From Flavobacterium sp. ENC (lineage in GTDB: Bacteria > Bacteroidota > Bacteroidia > Flavobacteriales > Flavobacteriaceae), in the NCBI RefSeq assembly GCF_020991415.1, contig NZ_JAJMOY010000010.1:1-64000 (forward strand): a stretch of DNA of 64,000 nt. Reading direction: 5' to 3'. This document shows positions 16,314-26,154 of the stretch, piece by piece. The first letter of the stretch is position 1. Each line of letters starts with the position of its first letter. The position numbers and the translations under genes are program-made. Below the pieces are notes generated by a model. It saw nothing but the letters and a program-made list of their open reading frames with translations. It did no database searches and was not told the origin of the DNA.

Positions 16314-16331
16314 TTGCAGAAAAATAGAGCA

Positions 16332-18848
16332 ATGGCAAAGAATTTAGTAATAGTGGAATCACCTGCAAAGGCGAAAACGATAGAGAAATTTCTAGGAAGT
16401 GATTTTCAGGTAGAGTCGAGTTACGGGCACATAGCCGATTTACCGTCAAAAGAAATAGGAGTAGATGTTGAAAATGGATTTAAACCTAAATATGAAGTTT
16501 CCCCGGATAAAAAAGCCTTAGTAAGTAAACTAAAAACACTATCTAAAAATGCCGAAATGGTTTGGCTGGCGAGTGATGAGGACCGCGAGGGGGAAGCTAT
16601 TTCATGGCACCTGGCGGAAGAATTAAAACTGGATACTAAAAAAACCAAAAGAATTGTTTTTCACGAAATTACTAAAAGTGCCATTCTTAAAGCAATTGAT
16701 AATCCAAGAGAAATCGATTATAATTTAGTAAATGCCCAGCAGGCGCGTCGTGTTTTAGACCGTTTAGTGGGTTATGAATTATCTCCGGTTTTATGGAGAA
16801 AAATTAAAGGCGGTTTGTCTGCCGGTCGTGTGCAGTCTGTTTCCGTTCGTTTAATTGTGGAAAGAGAACGCGAAATTCAGAATTTCAACGCCGTTGCGAG
16901 TTATTCGGTTGTTGCGGAATTTGTTAATGAGGCCGGAAAAGCATTCAAAGCAAAATTGCCTAAAAACTTTAATACAAAAAAAGAAGCCGAAGATTTCTTA
17001 AAACAAAATATCGGTTCTCTATATAAGGTATCTGATTTAGAAACCAAACCTACCAAAAAATCTCCAACAGCACCTTTTACAACGTCGACTTTACAACAGG
17101 AAGCGGCCAGAAAATTGTATTTGCCGGTTGGAATCACCATGCAGTTAGCGCAGCGTTTGTACGAAGCCGGACTTATTACGTATATGAGAACGGATAGTGT
17201 AAACCTTTCTAAAGATGCTATGGATGCTGCAGAAGCTGAAATTATAAAATCATACGGAAAAGAGTTTTCGAAACCCCGAACTTTTACAACTAAAAGTAAG
17301 GGAGCGCAAGAAGCTCACGAGGCTATTCGTCCCACAGATATGTCACGTCACACGGTTAATATTGATCGTGACCAGGCACGTTTGTACGATTTGATCTGGA
17401 AAAGAACACTGGCGTCTCAAATGAGCGATGCACAACTGGAAAGAACAAATGTAAAAATTGAAGCAAATAATCACGGTGAAATTTTTACTGCTTCCGGAGA
17501 AGTTTTACTTTTTGAAGGTTTCTTAAAAGTATACTTAGAAGGGCATGATGATGACGAGGAAGAGCAGGAAGGTATGCTTCCGGCATTAAAAGTAAATGAA
17601 AAATTAGCCAATAATTATATTACGGCTACCGAAAGATATTCAAGACCACCGGCACGTTATACAGAAGCTTCCCTGGTAAAAAAATTAGAAGAATTAGGAA
17701 TTGGACGCCCGTCTACGTATGCACCAACTATTTCGACGATCATCAACAGAAATTATGTTGAAAAAGGAACCCTTGAAGGTCAGGAACGCAATTATACACA
17801 ACTTACTTTGCAAAACAGTAAAGTTGGAGAAAAGCTGTTAAAAGAAAATACAGGTTCTGATAAAGGGAAATTGGTTCCGACAGATATCGGTACTATTGTA
17901 ACAGACTTCCTGGTTAAGAATTTCGGAAACATCCTTGATTATAATTTTACAGCAAAAGTAGAGCAGGATTTTGATGAAATTGCAGAAGGAAATATTGACT
18001 GGGCCACCATGATGCAGGAGTTCTACGATAAATTCCACCCGAATGTAAAAGAAGTGGAAGCAAATGCGGAGCGTGAAAGCGGTGAAAGAATCTTAGGAAA
18101 AGATGCTGACGGAAGACAGGTTTCTGTTCGTTTGGGAAAATTTGGACCAATGGCTCAGATTGGAGAAGCAGATGACGAAGATAAAAAATTCGCCAGCCTG
18201 ATGTCGGATCAGAATATCGGTAATATTACACTGGAAGATGCCCTTAATCTATTTTTATTGCCAAAGAGTTTAGGCGAATATAAAGGAGAAGAAGTAGAGG
18301 TAAGTAATGGACGTTATGGTCCTTACGTACGTCACGGAAGTGTTTTTATTTCTTTGCCAAGAGGAGAAGATCCTTTAAGTTTGTCTAAAGAAAGAGCACA
18401 GGAACTGATTGACGAAAAAGCACTTGCAGATGCGCCAATTGCTGTTTATAAAGGAGAATCGGTTCAGAAAGGTGTGGGACGTTTTGGTCCTTTCATCAAA
18501 TGGAACGGTATTTTTATCAATGTAAGTAAAAAATATAATTTCGATAATTTATCACAACAGGAAGTTGAAGAACTGATTGAAGATAAGTTGCAGAAAAATA
18601 TAGATAAAGTACTCCATAATTGGGAGGACGAAGGGATTTTGGTTGAAAAAGCTCGTTGGGGACGTTCGGTGATTACAAAAGGTAAGATCAAAATTGAATT
18701 GAGTAAAGATGTTGATGCTACCAAGCTGACACTGGAAGAAGTTCAGGAAATGATCGCCAAAAAAACACCGGCAAAGAAAACACCGGCAAAAAAAGCAACA
18801 ACAACTAAAAAAGCCCCAGCTAAAAAAACAGCTGCTAAAAAGAAATAA
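16332..18848 (+). CDS. topA: DNA topoisomerase I
   Basis: A type IA topoisomerase of 838 residues that relaxes negative supercoils. The start ATG 16332 is chosen because MAKNLVIVESPAKAKTIEKF is the family N-terminus and the promoter lies inside the longer frame. The Toprim acidic triad is D82, D84 and E86 in ASDEDREGEA. The catalytic tyrosine is Y284 in GLITYMRTDS. The C-terminal part has glycine-rich topo_C repeats (GRYGPYVRHG, GRFGPFIKWNG) without zinc-ribbon cysteines. A Lys/Ala-rich tail (AKKTPAKK type, last 30 residues) probably helps DNA binding. The gene downstream begins three bases after its stop. Confidence 0.98.
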   Translation: MAKNLVIVESPAKAKTIEKFLGSDFQVESSYGHIADLPSKEIGVDVENGFKPKYEVSPDKKALVSKLKTLSKNAEMVWLASDEDREGEAISWHLAEELKLDTKKTKRIVFHEITKSAILKAIDNPREIDYNLVNAQQARRVLDRLVGYELSPVLWRKIKGGLSAGRVQSVSVRLIVEREREIQNFNAVASYSVVAEFVNEAGKAFKAKLPKNFNTKKEAEDFLKQNIGSLYKVSDLETKPTKKSPTAPFTTSTLQQEAARKLYLPVGITMQLAQRLYEAGLITYMRTDSVNLSKDAMDAAEAEIIKSYGKEFSKPRTFTTKSKGAQEAHEAIRPTDMSRHTVNIDRDQARLYDLIWKRTLASQMSDAQLERTNVKIEANNHGEIFTASGEVLLFEGFLKVYLEGHDDDEEEQEGMLPALKVNEKLANNYITATERYSRPPARYTEASLVKKLEELGIGRPSTYAPTISTIINRNYVEKGTLEGQERNYTQLTLQNSKVGEKLLKENTGSDKGKLVPTDIGTIVTDFLVKNFGNILDYNFTAKVEQDFDEIAEGNIDWATMMQEFYDKFHPNVKEVEANAERESGERILGKDADGRQVSVRLGKFGPMAQIGEADDEDKKFASLMSDQNIGNITLEDALNLFLLPKSLGEYKGEEVEVSNGRYGPYVRHGSVFISLPRGEDPLSLSKERAQELIDEKALADAPIAVYKGESVQKGVGRFGPFIKWNGIFINVSKKYNFDNLSQQEVEELIEDKLQKNIDKVLHNWEDEGILVEKARWGRSVITKGKIKIELSKDVDATKLTLEEVQEMIAKKTPAKKTPAKKATTTKKAPAKKTAAKKK

Positions 18849-18851
18849 AAA

Positions 18852-20003
18852 ATGGAATTTGATTTTCTAGAACCAGTAAATGACGGAATTTTAAAATTCA
18901 TTAGTTCGTTGTCTTCTCAGGAATTGGGCAGTAAAGTGGCTTTTCACACGCAGGACCAGTTTCCTGATATTAGCAAAATCACGATTGCAATTGTTGGGGT
19001 TTTAGAAGATCGACGAAACACAGAAGGTTTTAATGAAGTAAACCTAAATGCTGTAAGAAAGAAATTTTATAGTATGTTTCCGGGTAACTGGGATGCGTCA
19101 ATTGCAGATTTAGGAGATATACTTGCGGGAGATTCAGTAGAGGATACTTATTTTGCACTTAAGAAAGTAACAGCTGCTTTGATTAAGAACAAAGTGATTC
19201 CGATAGTTCTGGGAGGTTCGCAGGATCTGACCTACGCTGTGTACCGTGCGTATGATGATCTGGAACAGATGGTAAACATGGTTTCGGTAGATAATAAATT
19301 TGATTTTGGCAAAGAAAATGAAGTGGTTTCGGCTAATTCCTATCTGACAAAAATCATAATTGACGAACCGAATAATCTCTTTAATTATTGTAATATTGGG
19401 TATCAGACCTATTATAATTCTCAGGAAGAGATCGATTTAATTGAAAAATTGTTTTTTGATGCTTACCGTTTAGGGGAGATTTCAAATAAAATAGCATTAG
19501 CAGAACCTGTTTTCAGAGATGCGGATTTGGTAAGTATCGATTTAAATTCGGTAAAGTCTTCAGATTCAGGTAATACGATTTCTTTTGAACCTAATGGTTT
19601 TAACGGAAAAGAGATTTGTTCGCTGGCCAGATATGCCGGTATCAGTGATAAAGTTTCCTCTTTTGGGATATTTAATCATAACAGTACTGTACAGGAATCG
19701 GGGATTATTGCTCAGATCATGTGGTACTTTATAGAAGGCTATCATTATCGTTCAAAAGAATATCCGTTTGGGAGCAGGGCCAACTATTTAAAATATATTG
19801 TTCCTTTGGAAGAGGAGGAATTGATTTTTTATAAAAGTGACAAAACAGATCGTTGGTGGATAGAAATTCCTTACGAATCTAACGGACATAATAAATTGAA
19901 AAGAAATACGTTATTACCATGCTCTTACGACGAATATTTGCTCGCTTGTAACCAAGAGCTGCCGGAAAGATGGTGGAAAGCGCAGCGAAAAAATGCTTTG
20001 TAG
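18852..20003 (+). CDS. Arginase/formimidoylglutamase-fold protein lacking metal ligands
   Basis: A 383-residue protein with the ureohydrolase (arginase, agmatinase, formimidoylglutamase) layout, starting three bases after topA. The first metal motif, normally GGDH, reads GGSQD (121-125). The second, normally D-A-H-x-D, reads DNKFD (147-151). The third, normally D-x-D, reads D230-L-N232. Both metal histidines and one aspartate are thus replaced, so the manganese cluster cannot form in the usual way. It is probably a pseudoenzyme kept for structural or regulatory reasons. It precedes gldK by 263 bp, hinting at a link to gliding or type IX secretion; that link is inference. Annotation as an active formimidoylglutamase would be misleading. 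Confidence 0.85.
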   Translation: MEFDFLEPVNDGILKFISSLSSQELGSKVAFHTQDQFPDISKITIAIVGVLEDRRNTEGFNEVNLNAVRKKFYSMFPGNWDASIADLGDILAGDSVEDTYFALKKVTAALIKNKVIPIVLGGSQDLTYAVYRAYDDLEQMVNMVSVDNKFDFGKENEVVSANSYLTKIIIDEPNNLFNYCNIGYQTYYNSQEEIDLIEKLFFDAYRLGEISNKIALAEPVFRDADLVSIDLNSVKSSDSGNTISFEPNGFNGKEICSLARYAGISDKVSSFGIFNHNSTVQESGIIAQIMWYFIEGYHYRSKEYPFGSRANYLKYIVPLEEEELIFYKSDKTDRWWIEIPYESNGHNKLKRNTLLPCSYDEYLLACNQELPERWWKAQRKNAL

Positions 20004-20162
20004 AAGGAAATTTTAACAGAAATCAGAATTTTTTAAAATTATTAAAAAAAAGTTAAAAAATATTAGTAAGAAAAGAAGTATATATTATAAAATTTAACGT
20101 TTTACGTCGATTTTTCAGGTTAGTTTATCGACAAAATATTTTTTTTTTATTTTATTTAACAT

Positions 20163-20170
20163 TATTTTTG
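20163..20170 (+). promoter_or_regulatory. Candidate -7 element upstream of gldK
   Basis: TATTTTTG matches TAnnTTTG, about 97 bp before the gldK ATG. The -33 position is T-rich without a clear TTG. The whole 263-bp gap (20004-20266) is very AT-rich and shows no terminator or gene. Confidence 0.4.
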
Positions 20171-20266
20171 AACGGTGAAATAAATTACGTGAGTAGTATT
20201 GTTTTTTAGCTAAATAATAAATACGTTTACGGACTTATAATAATGAATAGATAATCCCAAATTTAT

Positions 20267-21664
20267 ATGAAGAAGTTTATTGCATTTGCAGCAATGTTAA
20301 CCCTAGTTATTGGCTGTGGAAAATCAGGTGATAAAGGAGAGTTAGTTGGTGTTACAGGAGGAAAATGGCATCCTGAAAAACCTTATGGAATGACATTGGT
20401 TCCAGGTGGATCTTTTATTATGGGTAAATCAGATGCTGATTTGGCTAATGTAGAAGATGCTCCAACTAAAACAGTAACGGTACGTTCCTTTTATATGGAC
20501 GAAACTGAAATTACAAATAGCGAGTATCGTCAATTTGTGGAATGGGTAAAAGATTCTACAATGAGAGTTCGTCTGGCTATTTTAGCTGATGAGACCGGAC
20601 AAAAAGGTGCTGGTGACGCTAAAGGTAAAAAAGCAGGTAGTATTGCTGATTATGCATTTAATGATTCAGATCCTGAAAAAATGACTGCGTACGACAAATA
20701 CATGTATGATAACTACTATAGTGTAGGTACTGCTGATGATCCTTATGCAGGAAGAAAATTAAACAAAAAAGTAAAGTTAATCAAAGATACAAAGGCTTAT
20801 CCGGATGAGTATTATACTGAGGTAATGGATTCTATGTATTTGCCAATTGAAGAATCATACAATGGTTTAAGAACCATTGATGTGAATAAATTGAAATTCC
20901 GTTACTCCTGGATGGATATTCAGGCTGCTGCAAAAGCTAAAGTTGGAAAAAGAAAAGATTTCGTTAAGACAGAGCAGGTTAGTGTTTATCCTGACACAAC
21001 AGTTTGGATTAAAGATTTCGCTTATTCTTATAATGAGCCAATGCACAATGACTATTTCTGGCACAAAGCTTACGGAGATTATCCTGTAGTTGGTGTTACA
21101 TGGAAACAGGCAAAAGCATTTTGTGCCTGGAGAACTTTGAACAAAAACAGTTATATCAAATCTAAGAAAAAAGGACGTGACTTAGTGAATGCTTTCAGAT
21201 TGCCAACAGAGGCAGAATGGGAGTACGCTGCAAGAGGAGGTCTGGAATCAGCTACTTACCCTTGGGGAGGACCTTACACGAAAAGTGACAGAGGTTGTTT
21301 CCTTGCAAACTTCAAACCAAGCAGAGGAGATTATGCTGCTGATGAGGCTTTGTATACAGTTGAGGCTAAATCTTACGATGTAAACGGTTATGGCCTATAC
21401 AACATGGCTGGTAACGTTTCAGAGTGGACGGATTCAGCTTACAATCCAAATGCTTACGAATATGTTTCAACAATGAATCCAAACGTAATTGACGGAAACA
21501 ACCAAAGAAAAGTGGTTCGTGGAGGATCGTGGAAAGATGTTGCTTACTTCCTACAGGTAAGTACTCGTGATCACGAATATGCGGATTCAGCAAGAAGTTA
21601 TATTGGTTTCAGAACTGTACAGGATTACATGGGAACTCAAGTAACGGGTAATAGAAAAAAGTAA
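20267..21664 (+). CDS. gldK: Gliding motility / type IX secretion lipoprotein GldK
   Basis: A 465-residue outer-membrane-associated lipoprotein, a core part of the T9SS periplasmic ring formed with GldN (PorK-PorN in Porphyromonas). The signal ends at lipobox VIGC with C17. The rest is a formylglycine-generating-enzyme/sulfatase-modifying fold typical of GldK. It includes MTLVPGGSFIMGKSD, YMDETEITNSEYRQF, RLPTEAEWEYAARGG and VVRGGSWKDV. The fold is used structurally; no enzyme activity is implied. It begins the gldK-L-M-N block; the 63-bp gap to gldL leaves room for a separate gldL promoter or processing site. Confidence 0.97.
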   Translation: MKKFIAFAAMLTLVIGCGKSGDKGELVGVTGGKWHPEKPYGMTLVPGGSFIMGKSDADLANVEDAPTKTVTVRSFYMDETEITNSEYRQFVEWVKDSTMRVRLAILADETGQKGAGDAKGKKAGSIADYAFNDSDPEKMTAYDKYMYDNYYSVGTADDPYAGRKLNKKVKLIKDTKAYPDEYYTEVMDSMYLPIEESYNGLRTIDVNKLKFRYSWMDIQAAAKAKVGKRKDFVKTEQVSVYPDTTVWIKDFAYSYNEPMHNDYFWHKAYGDYPVVGVTWKQAKAFCAWRTLNKNSYIKSKKKGRDLVNAFRLPTEAEWEYAARGGLESATYPWGGPYTKSDRGCFLANFKPSRGDYAADEALYTVEAKSYDVNGYGLYNMAGNVSEWTDSAYNPNAYEYVSTMNPNVIDGNNQRKVVRGGSWKDVAYFLQVSTRDHEYADSARSYIGFRTVQDYMGTQVTGNRKK

Positions 21665-21727
21665 ATTATAATAAATTTCAATAACCAAATCAATCTATTT
21701 CAAATTAAAACCTAAAAAAAAAGTATT

Positions 21728-22375
21728 ATGGCATTATTAAGTAAAAAAGCAATGAATTTCGCTTATGGTATGGGAGCGGCAGTGGTAATCGTTGGAGCGT
21801 TATTCAAAATTACGCACTTTGAACTTGGACCTTTAACTGGTACAGTTATGCTTTCAGTGGGATTATTAACTGAGGCATTAATTTTTGCTCTTTCTGCTTT
21901 CGAGCCTGTTGACGAAGAGTTAGACTGGACTCTTGTGTACCCTGAATTAGCTAATGGTCAGGCCAGAACAAAGGCTGACAAAAAAGAAACCCCTTCTGAT
22001 GCTCAAGGATTATTGTCTCAAAAGTTAGACGTAATGTTAAAAGAAGCTAAAATTGACGGAGAATTAATGTCAAGTTTAGGAAACAGTATTAAAAATTTCG
22101 AATCAGCTGCTAAAGGAATTGCTCCTACTGTAGATTCTATCGCTTCTACTAAAAAATACAGCGAAGAATTGTCAATGGCTGCTGCTCAGATGGAATCATT
22201 AAACAGTTTGTACAAAGTACAATTGGAAAGCGCTGCAAGAAATGCTGACGCTAACAAAGAAATCGCTGATAATGCATCTAAATTAAAAGAACAAATGCAA
22301 TCAATGACTGCAAACATTGCTTCTTTGAACAATGTTTATGGTGGTATGCTTTCTGCAATGAGTAACAAAGGATAA
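21728..22375 (+). CDS. gldL: Gliding motility / type IX secretion motor protein GldL
   Basis: A 215-residue inner-membrane protein that with GldM forms the proton-driven motor powering gliding and T9SS export. Two transmembrane helices (about 10-30 and 36-57) are followed by a cytoplasmic coiled-coil region (about 90-210). The motor residues are present: K27 and H30 in FKITHFE, E49 in LLTEALIF and E59 at the end of the second helix. Length and order match the family. It lies 52 bp upstream of gldM. Confidence 0.97.
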   Translation: MALLSKKAMNFAYGMGAAVVIVGALFKITHFELGPLTGTVMLSVGLLTEALIFALSAFEPVDEELDWTLVYPELANGQARTKADKKETPSDAQGLLSQKLDVMLKEAKIDGELMSSLGNSIKNFESAAKGIAPTVDSIASTKKYSEELSMAAAQMESLNSLYKVQLESAARNADANKEIADNASKLKEQMQSMTANIASLNNVYGGMLSAMSNKG

Positions 22376-22427
22376 TTAGTTTTTAACTATTATATTAAAT
22401 TTATTAATAAGAACTAATTAGAAAAAA

Positions 22428-23969
22428 ATGGCAGGAGGAAAATTAACCCCTAGACAGAAGATGATTAACCTGATGTATCTGGTTTTCATCGCAATGTTAG
22501 CAATGAACGTATCAAAAGAAGTAATTTCTGCTTTTGGTCTGATGAATGAAAAATTTGAAAGTGCAAATACTAATTCAACTGAAACCAATGCAAGTTTATT
22601 GATGTCTTTAGATCAAAAAGCTGCTGAAGCAAAAGGAGAATTCGCTATTGCTGCAGTTACTGCTCACAAAGTTGAAACAATCTCAAAAGAATTTTATGAT
22701 TATATAGCTACTCTAAAAGCTCAGTCTATTAAAGGATTTGAAGTAGAAAAAGAAACCGGAAAACTTCCATACGAAGCGATGGACAGAGGTGATAATATCG
22801 ACGACTGGTTTACAGGAGACGGTTACACTAAAAAAGGAAAGGAAATTATCGCTAAAATCGAGAAATATAAGTCAGATATTAAAGCTGCCTTAGGGACAGA
22901 TAAAAAATATGCTTCTATTATTTCTGAGGTTGAGAAAAAGTTTGATGTTTCAGATGTAAAAAACAAAGAAGGTATTAAAGAAAGATATTTAGAATATCAC
23001 TTTAAAGGTTTTCCTGCAATTGCATCAGCTGCTAAACTTTCAGCTTGGCAAAATGACGTTAAGAAAACTGAGGCTGACGTTTACAACAGTGCTTTAGGAA
23101 AAGCGGCAGTTGCTGCTGCATCTTATAGTAACTATCAGGCGATCGTTGTTTTAGATAAAAATGCTTATTTCCAGGGAGAAAAAGTAACTGGTAAAGTTGT
23201 TTTAGGTCGTTATGACGAAAACACAAAGCCAACTTCATTCCAGGGTCCTGGGCAAATCGTTAACGGACAAGCTGTTATCTCATTAACTGCAGGTGGTGTT
23301 GGAGAGCAGGATATTAATGGTCAATTTACATTCCTTGAAGATGGAAAAAACATTCCACTTAAATTCGCTGGAAAATATGTTGTTGTACCAAGACCAAACT
23401 CTGCTACAATCTCTGCTGATAAAATGAATGTTGTTTACAGAGGAGTTGTTAACCCAATCTCTGTTTCATTCGCTGGTGTTGATGCAAACAAAATTGTTGC
23501 TAGTGCTCCCGGATTAGCTTCTGCTGGTAAACCAGGTAAATATAACATGAGCCCTGGTCAGGGTACTGAGGCTACCATTTCTGTTACTGGTACATTGCCA
23601 AACGGAGATAAAGTTACAGATAAGAAAACGTTCAGAATTAAAGGTATTCCTGGGCCAACAGGAACAATTAGAGGTGAGATGGGTGTTGTTAAAGGACCAA
23701 AATCTAACTTAGAAATTGCTACAATTGGTGCTAAATTACTTGATTTTGACTTTGAAGTTGGTTTAGATGTTGTTGGATTTAACCTTAAAGTAACAGGACA
23801 ACCTACAGTTGTAGTTACTGGTAACAGATTAAATGCACAATGCAAACAAATACTTTCAAGAGCAGGTAAAGGAGATCAGGTTACTATTTCTGAAATTAAA
23901 ACTAAACTTGTTGGAGCTGGTAGTTACTTATTACCAAGAACTGCTCCGGTAATTTACGAAATACAATAA
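22428..23969 (+). CDS. gldM: Gliding motility / type IX secretion motor protein GldM
   Basis: A 513-residue single-pass inner-membrane protein that spans the periplasm and couples the GldL motor to the GldK/GldN ring. The N-terminus carries R9 (PRQKMINLM), followed by one transmembrane helix (about 13-33). The periplasmic part has the usual helical domain followed by three beta-rich domains, ending in PRTAPVIYEIQ. It is full length and unaltered relative to the family. Confidence 0.97.
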   Translation: MAGGKLTPRQKMINLMYLVFIAMLAMNVSKEVISAFGLMNEKFESANTNSTETNASLLMSLDQKAAEAKGEFAIAAVTAHKVETISKEFYDYIATLKAQSIKGFEVEKETGKLPYEAMDRGDNIDDWFTGDGYTKKGKEIIAKIEKYKSDIKAALGTDKKYASIISEVEKKFDVSDVKNKEGIKERYLEYHFKGFPAIASAAKLSAWQNDVKKTEADVYNSALGKAAVAAASYSNYQAIVVLDKNAYFQGEKVTGKVVLGRYDENTKPTSFQGPGQIVNGQAVISLTAGGVGEQDINGQFTFLEDGKNIPLKFAGKYVVVPRPNSATISADKMNVVYRGVVNPISVSFAGVDANKIVASAPGLASAGKPGKYNMSPGQGTEATISVTGTLPNGDKVTDKKTFRIKGIPGPTGTIRGEMGVVKGPKSNLEIATIGAKLLDFDFEVGLDVVGFNLKVTGQPTVVVTGNRLNAQCKQILSRAGKGDQVTISEIKTKLVGAGSYLLPRTAPVIYEIQ

Positions 23970-24010
23970 TAAAGTAGGTAAAACTACGTTCAATATCTTA
24001 TAATGATATC

Positions 24011-25003
24011 ATGATGAAAGTAAGAAATTTTTTAATAGCTATTGTTTCTATCGCCGGAGGTTTCGCTTCTAATGCGCAATCTAATTTGCTTAATGCAAAA
24101 ACACCCGCTCAGATAGGACTTAAGACTCCTGCACAGCTTATCTCCGATAATGACAAGCCTCTTGCTTATGGTTATGTGGATGATAGAGATGTATTGATGG
24201 GGAAAACTACTTGGGAAATTATTGATTTGAATGAAAAAATCAACTTTCCACTGTACTTTCCGGTAGATACAGCTAATATTGGTGCTGATAGACGCTCTTT
24301 GTATGATGTTTTGACGAAGGCTATGAAGAATGGCAAAATAACTGAAGTGTATTCTGATAGTTATTTCAATACTAAAAAATCTTTAAAAGACATTCAGGGT
24401 TCATTATCTCGTATTGATACAACAGATGCTGGTAGAGAGTTAATCAATCAATATCCTGATGACTACAAAACACACGTTGTAAAGAAAAAAGTAGTTACTG
24501 GTACCGGTAAAAAGAAGGTTGTAACTTATGTTGATGAAACAGTTGGAGCGACAAGAACAGTTCCTGCTGAGTATATTCTTAAGCAAGATCTTACTTCTGC
24601 AGATGTTACACAATACAAAATAAAAGGATACTGGTATTTTGACAAACGTCAAAGTGAATTAAAATATCGTTTACTTGGAATTTGCCCTGTAACTCCTGAC
24701 GTTTATACTATGAACAGTGACGAAAAGGATTATATCGAGTTGTTCTGGATTTTCTATCCAAACTCAAGAGAAGCATTGCATGAAGCAAAAGCTTTTAATG
24801 ACAGCAATTCGGCATTACCGATTTCTTTCGATCAAATCTTAAATTCAAGACGTTTTAACGCTGTTGTGTATAAAGAAGAAAACTTGTACGGAGATCGTGA
24901 GATCAAAGAATACATGAAAGACAATGCACAGAATCAGTTGTTAGAATCAGAAAGAGTAAAAGAGAAGATTCGTAACTTCGAACAGGATATGTGGAACTAC
25001 TAA
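24011..25003 (+). CDS. gldN: Gliding motility / type IX secretion protein GldN
   Basis: A 330-residue periplasmic protein that makes the T9SS ring with GldK. There is a signal peptide of about 22-23 residues (cleaved near FASNAQ). Two adjacent ATGs at 24011 and 24014 are both possible starts. The conserved core includes ISDNDKPLAYGYVDDRDV, KGYWYFDKRQSELKYRLLGI and SFDQILNSRRFNAVVYKEE. It is the last gene of the block, closed by a strong terminator 25 bp after the stop. Confidence 0.97.
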   Translation: MMKVRNFLIAIVSIAGGFASNAQSNLLNAKTPAQIGLKTPAQLISDNDKPLAYGYVDDRDVLMGKTTWEIIDLNEKINFPLYFPVDTANIGADRRSLYDVLTKAMKNGKITEVYSDSYFNTKKSLKDIQGSLSRIDTTDAGRELINQYPDDYKTHVVKKKVVTGTGKKKVVTYVDETVGATRTVPAEYILKQDLTSADVTQYKIKGYWYFDKRQSELKYRLLGICPVTPDVYTMNSDEKDYIELFWIFYPNSREALHEAKAFNDSNSALPISFDQILNSRRFNAVVYKEENLYGDREIKEYMKDNAQNQLLESERVKEKIRNFEQDMWNY

Positions 25004-25027
25004 GTTTCTAAAATTAAATTATAACAA

Positions 25028-25060
25028 AAACTCTTACTACCTTTGTAGTAAGAGTTTTTT
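25028..25060 (+). terminator. Strong terminator of gldL-M-N with embedded promoter-like box
   Basis: AAACTCTTACTAC (25028-25040) and GTAGTAAGAGTTT (25045-25057) form a perfect 13-bp stem with a CTTT loop and a T run. TACCTTTG at 25038-25045, a full match to the -7 consensus, spans the loop and could serve the gene at 25081. Confidence 0.92.
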
Positions 25061-25080
25061 TATTTTACCTATTACTTAAT

Positions 25081-26154
25081 ATGATTGATTATCTCATTAT
25101 CGGATCCGGACTGGCCGGAATTTCTTTTGCAGAAGTTGCCCTGAAAAACAATAAAACGATTTTAGTTCTGGATAATAATTCTCAAAATTCATCGAGAGTA
25201 GCAGGAGGTTTGTATAATCCTGTTATTTTAAAACGCTTCAGCGAAGTTTGGAAAGCACAGGAACAATTGGTTTTAATGAATGATTTTTACAATCAGATTG
25301 AAGATAAACTGCAAACGAAGTTTAATTTTAAATTACCGATCCTTAGAAAATTCTTTTCTATCGAAGAGCAGAATAATTGGTTTGCCGCCTCAGACAAGAA
25401 AAACCTTGCCCCCTTTTTATCCACCAAACTCATTAACCGAAAATACAATAGCATAGATTCTCCTTACGATTACGGGGAAGTGCTTCATACAGGCTATGTG
25501 GACACGGCTTTACTGTTAGATCGTTATAAAGAGTACCTCAAACAGAACAACCTGTTGCTGGAAGAATTTTTCGATAGTGTGTATATCGAATTTTTGGATA
25601 ATGGAATCCAGTATAAAAATATTCAGGCGCGCCATATTATTTTTGCGGAAGGCTTCGGCCTGCACAAAAATCCTTTTTTTAATTATTTGCCATTAGATGG
25701 TACGAAGGGAGAATTATTTGTCATAAAAGCTCCGGACTTGAATTTAGATGTCATTGTCAATACAAGCGTCTTTATCTTGCCTATGGGTAATGATCTCTTT
25801 AAAGTTGGTGCTACCTACAACTGGCAGGATAAAACTGATGTGCCAACAGAAGAAGGGAAACAGGAGTTGGTAGATCGCATTAAAGAAATTATCACCTGTG
25901 ATTTCGAAATTGTAAAGCATTTTGGCGGAGTACGCCCGACGGTTAAAGACAGAAGACCTTTAATAGGAACACATCACGAACGTAAATCAATTCATATTCT
26001 TAACGGATTGGGAACACGCGGCGTAATGCTGGGACCTGCAATGGCAAAGGCTTTATTTGACAAGATTGAAAATGAAATTCCACTAGATGCTGAAATCGAC
26101 ATTAAGCGTTTTCATAAAAGATATCTCAAAACCCTTATTTTTGACCGGCCTTAG
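25081..26154 (+). CDS. FAD-dependent oxidoreductase (DAO family)
   Basis: A 357-residue flavoprotein of the D-amino-acid-oxidase/glycine-oxidase-like group. The dinucleotide-binding motif GSGLAG (8-13) opens a Rossmann fold (MIDYLIIGSGLAGISFAE). NNSQNSSRVAGGLYNPVI is the group's second FAD-contacting stretch. The C-terminal FGGVRPTVKDRRPLIG and GLGTRGVMLGPAMAKAL complete the FAD site. The substrate is unknown. Its 3' end overlaps that of the convergent DUF983 gene by 20 bp. Confidence 0.88.
   Translation: MIDYLIIGSGLAGISFAEVALKNNKTILVLDNNSQNSSRVAGGLYNPVILKRFSEVWKAQEQLVLMNDFYNQIEDKLQTKFNFKLPILRKFFSIEEQNNWFAASDKKNLAPFLSTKLINRKYNSIDSPYDYGEVLHTGYVDTALLLDRYKEYLKQNNLLLEEFFDSVYIEFLDNGIQYKNIQARHIIFAEGFGLHKNPFFNYLPLDGTKGELFVIKAPDLNLDVIVNTSVFILPMGNDLFKVGATYNWQDKTDVPTEEGKQELVDRIKEIITCDFEIVKHFGGVRPTVKDRRPLIGTHHERKSIHILNGLGTRGVMLGPAMAKALFDKIENEIPLDAEIDIKRFHKRYLKTLIFDRP

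Noticed and set aside
15931..16331. A small RNA or gene between miaB and topA
   Set aside because: Apart from the two promoters no hairpin with a T run and no plausible coding frame was found.
18852..20003. Active formimidoylglutamase or arginase
   Set aside because: Both metal-binding histidines and one aspartate are replaced, so enzyme activity is not supported.
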